NCBI RefSeq assembly: GCF_947286155.1
Contig: NZ_CAMYPD010000002.1
Coordinates: 1-64,000 of the forward strand
Direction of reading: 5' to 3'
From: an uncultured Tessaracoccus sp.
GTDB lineage: Bacteria > Actinomycetota > Actinomycetes > Propionibacteriales > Propionibacteriaceae
Length of the DNA: 64,000 bases
Shown piece after piece: positions 1 to 8,711 of this stretch. Numbering within the stretch: the stretch's first letter is position 1; each line of letters begins with the position of its first letter. Both the position numbers and the translations under genes were made by a program. Under the pieces are notes generated by a model. It was given only the letters and a program-made list of their open reading frames with translations, did not search any database and was not told the origin of the DNA.

Positions 1-1293
<1,293 letters not shown>

Positions 1294-1313
1294 CGTCACA
1301 TCCAATCACCGAC

Positions 1314-1346
1314 GGCGCCCTCCCCAACGCATTCGGGGAGGGCGCC
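1314..1346. terminator. Terminator hairpin after icd
   Basis: A perfect 12-bp stem, GGCGCCCTCCCC paired with GGGGAGGGCGCC, encloses a 9-base loop 20 bases after the icd stop codon. There is no long U tract, which is common for high-GC terminators. It separates icd from the ArsR/CDF unit. Confidence 0.75.
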
Positions 1347-1374
1347 ATGTGTTTGACCGAGATCCGCACCCGTC

Positions 1375-1416
1375 TTGCAATATCGTCATCTAGCGCTATC
1401 ATCGCTACATGACGAT
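1375..1416 (+). promoter_or_regulatory. Putative arsR promoter and operator with leaderless start
   Basis: A candidate -35 TTGCAA (1375-1380) and -10 TATCAT (1397-1402) are spaced by 16 bases. Six bases separate the -10 from the ATG at 1409, so transcription would start at or next to the start codon. No Shine-Dalgarno sequence precedes the ATG. An inverted repeat ATCGTCAT (1382-1389) / ATGACGAT (1409-1416) brackets the -10 and the start codon, and a TAGCGCTA palindrome (1391-1398) lies inside it. This fits an autoregulating metal-sensing ArsR protein. The role is inferred; the sequence elements are seen directly. Confidence 0.5.
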
Positions 1417-1789
1417 TAATTCTGAGGTGGTCGTCGACAATCACGCGACCGAGGCCTATGCGCATCTGTTTCAAGCGCTCGCCGAGCCTGCCCGGCTGGC
1501 GATCCTGCAGCACCTCGCATCCGGCGAGCACCGGGTGCGTGACCTCGTCGAGCACATGGATCTCGCGCAATCCACGGTGAGTAAACACATCTCGTTTCTC
1601 GTGGAATGCGGCCTGCTCACAGCTCGCCCCGAGGGGCGCACCACCTGGTACGCACTCGCGGAGCCTGCGCTGCTGAAGATCCTCGTCGCAGCCGCCGAGC
1701 AGATGCTCAACTCCACCGGCCGTGCCGCCCAGCTGTGCAGTCACCTGCACAGCTCCTCAGAAGACGATTCCGCTCCCACGAGGAGTTAA
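1409..1789 (+). CDS. ArsR-family metal-responsive transcriptional repressor
   Basis: This 126-residue winged-helix protein fits the ArsR/SmtB family, which represses metal-resistance genes and releases DNA when metal binds. The helix-turn-helix is seen around residues 47-66 (VRDLVEHMDLAQSTVSKHISF), followed by the wing with RPEGRTTWYAL. A possible metal-ligand region is the His/Cys-containing C-terminus (CSHLHSSS). The gene is followed by a CDF transporter whose ribosome-binding site AGGAG (1781-1785) lies in its last codons, so the two are probably co-transcribed. The likely inducer is Zn, Co, Cd or Pb, but the sequence does not decide which. The start appears leaderless. Confidence 0.85.
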   Translation: MTINSEVVVDNHATEAYAHLFQALAEPARLAILQHLASGEHRVRDLVEHMDLAQSTVSKHISFLVECGLLTARPEGRTTWYALAEPALLKILVAAAEQMLNSTGRAAQLCSHLHSSSEDDSAPTRS

Positions 1790-1794
1790 ATCGA

Positions 1795-2724
1795 ATGGGT
1801 GCCGAACACGCACACACGCATGGGGCCGACGTGCATCGTCGGAAGCTTTGGATAGCGTTGGTGATCACGTCGACGGTCGTCGTCGCGCAGTTGGTGGGGT
1901 CGATCATCACAGGCAGCCTCGCGCTGCTCACCGACACCGTGCACGTCGTCGTGGACGCGTCTGGACTCGTGCTCGCGCTCAGCGCTGCGACCCTCATGCG
2001 CCGGCCCGCCGATACGAGCCGAACGTGGGGCTTCCGCCGCGCCGAGGTGCTCGCCGCCCTCGCCCAAGCCACGGTGCTGATCGTCGTCGGGTGCTATGCG
2101 GCTGTCGAAGGGTTGCGACGCCTCTTCGATCCCCCACAGCTGCACGGCCCTCTCGTGATGGCCTTCGGCGTCGTCGGGCTGATCGCCAACCTCGCATCCA
2201 TCGCGGTGCTGCATTCAAGCCGCGACGCCAACTTCAACATGCGCGCCGCCTTCCTGGAGGTATTCAACGACGCCCTCGGTTCACTAGGCGTGATCGTCGC
2301 AGGCATCCTGATCGCCACGACGGGATTCCAGCAGGCCGACGCGATCGCGAGCCTGCTCATCGCAGCGCTCATCGTGCCCCGCGCGATGATCATCCTGCGC
2401 GGCACGCTGCGGGTACTGATGGAGCAGACCCCCGAGGCACTCGACCTCGACGAGGTGCGCGCCCATCTCCTGGCGCTCGAGCAGGTCAAGGGGGTCCATG
2501 ACCTGCACGCATCCACGATCGCCACGGGCCTACCCATCGTCACCGGGCACATTGTCGTCGACGACGAGTGCTTCCACGACGGCCACGCCGCCGAGGTCGT
2601 GCAGGCGGCACAGGACTGCACCGCGCGCCACTTCAACATCCGCCATGCAACCTTCCAGGTGGAACCAGCCTCGGCCGCGGCGCATCCCGGGCATGTGTGC
2701 TTGGAAGAGCGAGCAAGGATCTGA
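1795..2724 (+). CDS. Cation diffusion facilitator (CDF) metal exporter
   Basis: A 309-residue CDF antiporter that would export divalent metal such as Zn, Cd or Co in exchange for protons. It has a short His-rich N-terminus (HAHTHGADVH), six predicted membrane segments over about residues 18-215 and a cytoplasmic C-terminal domain. The second membrane segment carries the ligand motif HxxxD in TDTVHVVVDASG. The fifth segment has ExxxD (AFLEVFNDALGS) where many CDF proteins have HxxxD. An in-frame upstream extension from 1606 overlaps arsR and lacks a ribosome-binding site. The ATG at 1795 has AGGAG nine bases upstream and starts where the family starts. Confidence 0.88.
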   Translation: MGAEHAHTHGADVHRRKLWIALVITSTVVVAQLVGSIITGSLALLTDTVHVVVDASGLVLALSAATLMRRPADTSRTWGFRRAEVLAALAQATVLIVVGCYAAVEGLRRLFDPPQLHGPLVMAFGVVGLIANLASIAVLHSSRDANFNMRAAFLEVFNDALGSLGVIVAGILIATTGFQQADAIASLLIAALIVPRAMIILRGTLRVLMEQTPEALDLDEVRAHLLALEQVKGVHDLHASTIATGLPIVTGHIVVDDECFHDGHAAEVVQAAQDCTARHFNIRHATFQVEPASAAAHPGHVCLEERARI

Positions 2725-2791
2725 GGTAGCTTCCCACACCCCGCTCGCGCTCATCGCCCGAACCGCACACGCCCCAAGCTGGCCCTGGTGC

Positions 2792-5026
2792 TTACACGCT
2801 CTCTGTGACAGTGAAACTGGCGGCGAGGAGGTCCTCTGTTCTCGACGAATGCCCGATGAGCACCTCGAACTCACCCGGTTCCACCACACGGTCTCCGGCC
2901 GCGTTGACAATCGTGCACTGAGAGACAGGCAGGACGAGATGAACACGTCGTGTCTCTCCAGGTTGGAGTTCAATCTGTTGGAAGGCCTTGAGTTCCTTAT
3001 CAACCCAGCTCACGGAAGTGACCAAATCTCGAATGTAGAGCTGCACAGTCTCTAGTCCCGGTCGATGGCCGGTGTTAGTCACTTCTACGCTGGCACGAAG
3101 TTCGCCGTCTGCTGCGAGTTCGGCGGTCTCCAGCTTCAAGCAGGAGTAGGCAAATTCGGTGTAAGCGAGGCCTTCGCCGAATACATACGTCGGCTCTTGG
3201 GTCAGGTCTGCATATCGGTCTCCGTGCTGACCACGAATCTGGTTGTAATAGGTCGGCTGTTGCCCAGCATGGCGTGCGAACGAGATAGGTAGGCGCCCGC
3301 TCGGCTCGATCTGTCCGTAGATCAATTCTGCAATCGCCTGGCCTCCACGCATACCCGGATTGGCAGCCCAGATGAACGCATCATGGCGCACATCCTCAGG
3401 GATGATCAGTGGCTTTGAAGCCACCATCACGATGATCAATGGCTTGCCCGTCGCTGCCAGGGCTTGCAACAGCGCATGTTGTCCGCCAAGAAGCTCCAGC
3501 GTTGCGGTTGATCTGGCCTCTCCCACCAGCTCGATGCAGTCACCCACCACCGCAACGATCACATCCGATCTCTCGGCTAGTTTCACGGCCTCACCGAGCT
3601 GGGCTTCATCGATCGGTGCCGAGACCGCGATCGGCATTCGAGGTTGGCCGTCTGGGAACGCGCCGCGTGGATCAGGCTCAGAGATAACAATCTCCGCACC
3701 CTTGGCATAGCTGACCTCAACACCTTCCGGAGCCTGTTCCCGAAGCCCATCCAGCGCTGTCGCGATCATCTCCCGCGGATGCCCGTTGGGCATCCAATCG
3801 ATCTGTCCGGAGGATCCTGCCCAGTCGCCAAGCTGTGTCTGGGCGTCGTCGGCTAGTGGGCCGACCACTGCGATGCGCAAGGGAGTGTTATCGAGCGGAA
3901 GGATGTCCTCGTTGCGTAGGAGCACCAGCGAACGGCGGGCGATCTCCAGATTCACTCGTGCATGCTCAGCGCTACCGATAGAACGCTGTGCAGATGCATC
4001 GGGCTCCCCCGCGTCTTCAAATAGACCTCGTCTGAACTTGAGCGTGAGAATGCGTCGGACAGCCTGATCGATCAGCTCTTCGTCAACAAGGCCCAGATCG
4101 ACGGCATCCTGCGCCCCCTGGAAGAATTGTGGTGTCGTCATGATGACGTCGTTGCCTGCCCGAATTGCGGCAGCGGCGGCATGCGCGTGATCTGGTTGCA
4201 CCTTCTGTTCCCACACCATTCGCCCCACGTTGTCCCAGTCAGTGACAAGTGCGCCACGATAACCCCATTTGTCGCGGAGCACATCGGTCAGCAACCATTC
4301 ATTGATGGTGATGGGGACACCGTCCATGGTCTGATAGCCCAGCATGAACGTCGCGCACCCTTCCTTCGCCACTCGCTCGAAGGGTGGAAGGAACCAGGAT
4401 TCCAGCTTGCGCCTCGAGATATCTGCTTCACTCGCATCCCGTCCACCCTGAGTCTCCGAGTAGCCAGCGAAGTGCTTGGCGGTCGCCATGATCCCTGACG
4501 ACCCGCCCTCACCCTGATAACCGGCGACCATGGCTGAAGCGAGTTCCCCGATGAGGAAGGGGTCCTCCCCAAAAGTCTCATTGACGCGACCCCATCGCAG
4601 GTCTCGGGCGATACACAACACCGGTGAGAAGGTCCAATGAATCCCAGTTGCTCGGGCTTCCATCGCTGCGATCGCTGCACTGCGACGGACCAGGCCCGGC
4701 GCCCAGGACGCAGCCATACCGAGCTGCGTGGGGAAGATCGTCGCTCCTTCCCAGAAGGAGTGCCCGTGAATCACATCTTCTGCAACCAGTAGCGGAATTC
4801 CGAGCCGGGTCTGCTTCACAGCCGCCTGGGCACGAAGCACCTTCTCCGGCGATGTGTGCAGAATAGAGCCGACATGCCAGTCGTGCACCAGAGCCTCGAC
4901 ATCGCCGCGCGCATCGAGTTGAAGCATCTGACCGACCTTCTCCTGCAGCGACATCCGCCGAAGTAGGTCCTCCACTCGTTGTTCCACCGGCAGCGTTGCA
5001 TCTCGGTAGGCAGGCGTCTCACTCAT
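2792..5026 (-). CDS. Beta-glucosidase, glycoside hydrolase family 3
   Basis: A 744-residue cytoplasmic GH3 enzyme with no signal peptide, expected to release glucose from short beta-glucosides brought in by the adjacent ABC importer. The N-terminal TIM-barrel domain contains KHFAGYSETQGGRD and the nucleophile motif GYRGALVTDWDNV, whose Asp (TDW) is the catalytic nucleophile. A beta-sandwich domain follows, and a fibronectin type III-like domain (VEVTNTGHRPGLETVQLYI) closes the protein. The ATG at 5026 was chosen over the upstream GTG at 5047 because AGGAGG lies just before it. The start overlaps the 3' end of the preceding permease gene by 8 bases, which indicates the last gene of the importer operon. 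Confidence 0.93.
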   Translation of the reverse strand: MSETPAYRDATLPVEQRVEDLLRRMSLQEKVGQMLQLDARGDVEALVHDWHVGSILHTSPEKVLRAQAAVKQTRLGIPLLVAEDVIHGHSFWEGATIFPTQLGMAASWAPGLVRRSAAIAAMEARATGIHWTFSPVLCIARDLRWGRVNETFGEDPFLIGELASAMVAGYQGEGGSSGIMATAKHFAGYSETQGGRDASEADISRRKLESWFLPPFERVAKEGCATFMLGYQTMDGVPITINEWLLTDVLRDKWGYRGALVTDWDNVGRMVWEQKVQPDHAHAAAAAIRAGNDVIMTTPQFFQGAQDAVDLGLVDEELIDQAVRRILTLKFRRGLFEDAGEPDASAQRSIGSAEHARVNLEIARRSLVLLRNEDILPLDNTPLRIAVVGPLADDAQTQLGDWAGSSGQIDWMPNGHPREMIATALDGLREQAPEGVEVSYAKGAEIVISEPDPRGAFPDGQPRMPIAVSAPIDEAQLGEAVKLAERSDVIVAVVGDCIELVGEARSTATLELLGGQHALLQALAATGKPLIIVMVASKPLIIPEDVRHDAFIWAANPGMRGGQAIAELIYGQIEPSGRLPISFARHAGQQPTYYNQIRGQHGDRYADLTQEPTYVFGEGLAYTEFAYSCLKLETAELAADGELRASVEVTNTGHRPGLETVQLYIRDLVTSVSWVDKELKAFQQIELQPGETRRVHLVLPVSQCTIVNAAGDRVVEPGEFEVLIGHSSRTEDLLAASFTVTESV

Positions 5027-6026
5027 CTCCGTGTTCCTCCTGATCACGGTTTCGGTTGGGTTCAGTATTCGATTCAGCTGCCCGTCTCACGGGGGTGCGC
5101 GATCCCCGGCCCAAGGACTTCCTCGAGCGGGAGCGTTCGCCTGCGGAACGTAGGCGGGGGTTGACGTACTCGTCGATGCCGAAGTTGATGAGCGCCAGTG
5201 ACATGCCCAGCAGCGCGATGCAGAGTCCGGCCGGCACATACCACCACCAGAAATCCGGGAATGCCCCGTTCTGTTGAGCCCAGAAGAGCACTGTGCCCCA
5301 GTTCAGGTTGGTGATTGGGACGACTCCGATGAAGGCGAGGGTGGTCAGGCCAAGCACAGCAGCATTGACTGTGCCCACGAAGCTAGATGCAATAATCGCC
5401 GCCAGGTTCGGGAGCATCTCGACCGTGATGATTCGCCATAGCGATTCGCCGTTCAGCCTTGCGGCCTGAACGAAATCACGGCTCTGCAGGGACATAGTCT
5501 GCGCGCGTAGGACTCTGGCGCCCCAGGCCCATCCAGTGATCGCCAGCACTGCGGAGACCAGAAGCAGGCTTGGGTTTTCGTACTGAGCAGCCACGATGAT
5601 CATCAGCGGCAGTCCGGGAATAACCAGGAACACGTTAGTGATGGCCGACAGCGTCTCGCTGCGCCATCCTGCAACCATGCCTGCGGTGACACCCACGAGA
5701 ACCGCCACCGCGGTGGCGATCACGCCAGAAATCGCTCCGACGATCAACACACCCCGTGTGCCGTAGATGATCTGACTCAACACGTCCTCACCCAAATGGG
5801 TAGTGCCGAGCAAATGTGCAGCAGATGGAGGCTGTCGAAGTGCGGAGTAGTCCTTGGACAGCGGGTCATATGGCGCGATCACATCGGCCAGCAATGCCAC
5901 GAGTACGAAGAAGCCCAGGATTGATAAACCGATCAGGGATTTGCGGTTGCGAAATGCTGCGAATCTGTTCTTCGTCGCCTTGCCCGTGCGCTGAGGCGCC
6001 GCTTCTTGTGTCACGGAAACAGTCAT
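5019..6026 (-). CDS. Peptide/oligosaccharide ABC transporter permease, DppC/OppC type
   Basis: A 335-residue inner-membrane permease with the OppC N-terminal pattern (NRKSLIGLSILGFFVLVALLADVIAPYDP) and about six membrane segments. The EAA loop that contacts the ATPase subunits is RDFVQAARLNGESLWRIITVE. It pairs with the DppB-type permease immediately upstream, from which it is separated by a single base. The C-terminal tail is Arg-rich and variable. Although the family is named for peptides, neighbouring GH3 and GH30 genes suggest that this importer carries beta-gluco-oligosaccharides. The substrate is inferred from context. Confidence 0.9.
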   Translation of the reverse strand: MTVSVTQEAAPQRTGKATKNRFAAFRNRKSLIGLSILGFFVLVALLADVIAPYDPLSKDYSALRQPPSAAHLLGTTHLGEDVLSQIIYGTRGVLIVGAISGVIATAVAVLVGVTAGMVAGWRSETLSAITNVFLVIPGLPLMIIVAAQYENPSLLLVSAVLAITGWAWGARVLRAQTMSLQSRDFVQAARLNGESLWRIITVEMLPNLAAIIASSFVGTVNAAVLGLTTLAFIGVVPITNLNWGTVLFWAQQNGAFPDFWWWYVPAGLCIALLGMSLALINFGIDEYVNPRLRSAGERSRSRKSLGRGSRTPVRRAAESNTEPNRNRDQEEHGDE

Positions 6027-6027
6027 G

Positions 6028-7011
6028 TCAGACCTCCGCCTGTCGAGCTCGCGGGTCGAGGATTGCGTAGGCTACATCCGCCAGAATGTTGGCGATGAGC
6101 ACGGAGAGCGTGATGACCAGGAAGATTCCCTGCATCAGTGGATAATCCTTGGCGTTGGTTGCGTCGAGCAGCAGTTTGCCGATGCCCGGGTAACTAAAGA
6201 CGAGTTCCATCACGAGGGTTCCACCCACGATGAAGCCGAGCGACAAGGCGAAGCTTGAAAGCTGTGGCAGAAGCGCGTTGCGCGCAGCATAGCTGACGAT
6301 CACCCGGCGGCGCGGTAGCCCTTTGGCTTCTGCAACGGTGACGTAGTCCTCGTCCAGAACAGTGATCATCATGTTGCGCATTCCCAGCACCCAACCGCCG
6401 AGAGAAGTGAGCACGATTGTCGCGACGGGCAGGATCGCATGGGTCACAACTTCTCCGATGAATTCTCCGGTCCAGGCAGGTGTGACGCTCTTGCCGTAGG
6501 CATGCGAAGCAGGCAGCCATCCAAGGCCTGAAGAGAAGATCGCGATCGCGATGAGTCCCATCCAGAAGTAGGGGACGGTGGAGAAGAAGGTCGTGATTGG
6601 GACCAACCAGTCGGTGGCCCCTCCCCGCCGCCAGCCGATGATCACGCCAATGCCCGTACCCAGCAGGAACGAGATGACCGTTGCGACACCGACCAAACCG
6701 ATGGTCCAGGGCAGCGCAGTGGAGATGACCTCGCCCACCGGAGCGAGCCCGTGAGAGAAGGACGAACCCAGATCACCGCGGAATAGGAGCCCCCAGTAGT
6801 CGAAGTACTGCTGCAGCATCGTGCGTTCCGTGTCGAGCCCGAAGAGAACCTTGAGCGACGCGATGGCTTCAGGGCTGATGTTGCCCTGATTCTTCTGCAG
6901 ATAGGCGCTGACCGGGTCTCCCTTCAGCATTCGAGGCAGCAGGAAATTGATCGTGAGCGCAGCCCACGCTGTGAACAGATAGAAGACCGTGCGGCGAATC
7001 AGGAATCGCAT
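6028..7011 (-). CDS. Peptide/oligosaccharide ABC transporter permease, DppB/OppB type
   Basis: A 327-residue permease of the DppB/OppB family. The N-terminal membrane anchor and periplasmic-side loop match the family (MLKGDPVSAYLQKNQGNISPEAI), and five further membrane segments follow. The EAA loop is EDYVTVAEAKGLPRRRVIVSY. The start overlaps the end of the preceding ATPase gene by 13 bases, which shows translational coupling. With the DppC-type subunit it should form the transmembrane channel of the importer. The encoded operon also supplies two ATPases and a binding protein, so the importer is self-contained. Confidence 0.9.
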   Translation of the reverse strand: MRFLIRRTVFYLFTAWAALTINFLLPRMLKGDPVSAYLQKNQGNISPEAIASLKVLFGLDTERTMLQQYFDYWGLLFRGDLGSSFSHGLAPVGEVISTALPWTIGLVGVATVISFLLGTGIGVIIGWRRGGATDWLVPITTFFSTVPYFWMGLIAIAIFSSGLGWLPASHAYGKSVTPAWTGEFIGEVVTHAILPVATIVLTSLGGWVLGMRNMMITVLDEDYVTVAEAKGLPRRRVIVSYAARNALLPQLSSFALSLGFIVGGTLVMELVFSYPGIGKLLLDATNAKDYPLMQGIFLVITLSVLIANILADVAYAILDPRARQAEV

Positions 7012-7799
7012 CGTTTCGCTCCTTCCAGATCGCGAAAATGCCGCTCCGGGTCCGGCGACGCGTCCCTCAGCGCCCGGGTGTAGGGATCTCTGGGGCGGAG
7101 AATGACGTCGTCGGCAGGCCCGTGCTCCACCACCTGCCCATCATGAAGCACCACAATCTCGTCACTGAAGTGCCTTGCAGTAGCCAGATCGTGCGTGATG
7201 TAGAGCACTCCCAGGCCGTGCTCATGCTGCAGATCGGCAATCAAGTTGAGCACGCCCAGACGAATCGACACATCCAGCATCGACACTGGCTCGTCTGCGA
7301 TGAGCAACTCCGGTTTGGTTGCGAGCGACCTCGCGATCGCGATGCGCTGCCGCTGCCCTCCGGAGAGCTCATGGGGCAGACGTTCGATGAGCTGTTCAGC
7401 ATCCAGCTGCACTTCCTCCAGCAGGCGCAGCACGTCGGCACGTTGGGCAGACTGCCCGCTCAGGATCAATGGGCGTTCAAGGTGCTGACGAATGGTGCGG
7501 TACGGGTTGAGCGATGCGAAAGGATCCTGAAACACCATCCGAACGCGCTGGCGATGGGCGCGCAATGCGCGGCCCCGCTTCGGGATGCTCTTGCCGTCAA
7601 AGGTGACCTCACCAGAGGTTTGACGCTCCATGCGCATCAGGATCTTCGCGATAGTGGATTTTCCAGAGCCGCTCTGCCCGACGAGCGCGATCGTCTGCCC
7701 TGAGCTCAGGCTGAGCGACACGTCATCGAGCGCGAGAAAGGCGCCTTTGCCGCGCACCTTGTATTGCTTTGTCACGTTAGTCATCTCGAGGGTCACCAT
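6999..7799 (-). CDS. ABC transporter ATP-binding subunit, DppF/OppF type
   Basis: A 266-residue ATPase that energises the adjacent permease pair. Walker A is complete (GQSGSGKST), followed by the Q-loop (MVFQDPFASLNPYRTI), the signature (HELSGGQRQRIAIARSLA), Walker B (LLIADEPVSMLDV) and the switch His (YITHD). The family often has a C-terminal oligopeptide-transporter extension, which is short here (RPRDPYTRALRDASPDPE). The gene starts 2 bases after the DppD-type ATPase gene. It has all catalytic motifs, unlike its partner, so it may carry most of the ATP hydrolysis capacity. Confidence 0.92.
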   Translation of the reverse strand: MVTLEMTNVTKQYKVRGKGAFLALDDVSLSLSSGQTIALVGQSGSGKSTIAKILMRMERQTSGEVTFDGKSIPKRGRALRAHRQRVRMVFQDPFASLNPYRTIRQHLERPLILSGQSAQRADVLRLLEEVQLDAEQLIERLPHELSGGQRQRIAIARSLATKPELLIADEPVSMLDVSIRLGVLNLIADLQHEHGLGVLYITHDLATARHFSDEIVVLHDGQVVEHGPADDVILRPRDPYTRALRDASPDPERHFRDLEGAKRCDS

Positions 7800-7801
7800 G
7801 C

Positions 7802-8638
7802 TCAGCGTCCTCCTCGGATGAAGTCGCCTCGTTCCCCCGTGAGGCTCGGGAAAGATTGCAGCAACCGGCGTGTGTATTCATGCTGTGGTCGGCGGAAGAT
7901 CTCTGACGCCGTGTTGAGCTCGACGATCTCTCCCTCCCGCATGATCGCGATGCGATCCGAGATTTCGAGCAGCAGGGGAAGGTCATGGGTGATGAAGATG
8001 ACCGAGAATCCGAGTTCCTCACGTAGCGCGGTGATCTCCTGCAAAATCTCTCGCTGGACTAACACATCCAGAGCGGTGGTGGGTTCATCCATCACCATCA
8101 GAGCCGGGCGCAGCGCCAGCGCCATAGCGATCATTACACGCTGCCGCATCCCGCCAGAGAGTTCGTGAGGATAGGACCGCAGGCGAGATGCGCCCACCCC
8201 CACGAGGTCCAGCAGATCACCGCACTCCTTGCGACGCTGTGTTCGATTCATTCGAGGGCGGTGCGCCCGGAACACATCATCAAGCTGGTCTCCGACTCGG
8301 AGCACGGGGTTCAAGGAGTTCATCGCCCCCTGGAACACCATAGAGACCTTGTCCCATCGAAACGCCCGCATGCGCTCGTCAGAGAGGCTGTACACGGCCA
8401 CAGCCTCACCCGAAGGATCGTGGAACGTCACATTTCCGCTGGTTACTACCGCCGGTGGCTTCAGCAACCGTTGAATTCCATAGGCCAGCGTCGACGTGCC
8501 GCTGCCCGACTCGCCCGCGAGGCCGAGTGTCTCGCCCCGCTGCAGCCGGAGTGTGGCATGTTTGACTGCCTCCACCCGTGGATCGACGTCGTAAGTGATG
8601 CTCAGGTCATCAACCTCGAGCAGGACTTGTTGGGCCAT
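7802..8638 (-). CDS. ABC transporter ATP-binding subunit, DppD/OppD type, with altered Walker A
   Basis: A 278-residue ATPase subunit of the peptide-type importer. The Q-loop region (MVFQGAMNSLNPVLRV), signature (HELSGGMRQRVMIAMALAL), Walker B (LMVMDEPTTALDV) and switch His (FITHD) are intact. The Walker A motif reads GESGSGTST: the universally conserved Lys is replaced by Thr (codon ACG where AAG is expected). This should weaken nucleotide binding at one of the two composite sites. It may be a tolerated asymmetric site, a recent loss-of-function point mutation, or a base error. The gene follows the binding-protein gene after a strong hairpin. Confidence 0.9.
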   Translation of the reverse strand: MAQQVLLEVDDLSITYDVDPRVEAVKHATLRLQRGETLGLAGESGSGTSTLAYGIQRLLKPPAVVTSGNVTFHDPSGEAVAVYSLSDERMRAFRWDKVSMVFQGAMNSLNPVLRVGDQLDDVFRAHRPRMNRTQRRKECGDLLDLVGVGASRLRSYPHELSGGMRQRVMIAMALALRPALMVMDEPTTALDVLVQREILQEITALREELGFSVIFITHDLPLLLEISDRIAIMREGEIVELNTASEIFRRPQHEYTRRLLQSFPSLTGERGDFIRGGR

Positions 8639-8652
8639 GGGTACCTCTCCGT

Positions 8653-8689
8653 CTGTGAGGGGCCAGTCAATCTGACAGGCCCCTCACAG
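8653..8689 (-). terminator. Intercistronic hairpin between binding-protein and ATPase genes
   Basis: A perfect 12-bp stem, CTGTGAGGGGCC with GGCCCCTCACAG, lies in the gap after the binding-protein gene. Such hairpins usually cause partial termination or protect the upstream mRNA, which gives more binding protein than membrane components. A matching hairpin occupies the same position in the mal cluster (23413-23448). Confidence 0.7.
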
Positions 8690-8711
8690 CTCCTTGACGC
8701 GATGATTCTTC

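Noticed and set aside
1606..1794. N-terminal extension of the CDF transporter
   Set aside because: It overlaps arsR in another frame and lacks a Shine-Dalgarno. The ATG at 1795 has a good one and matches the family start.
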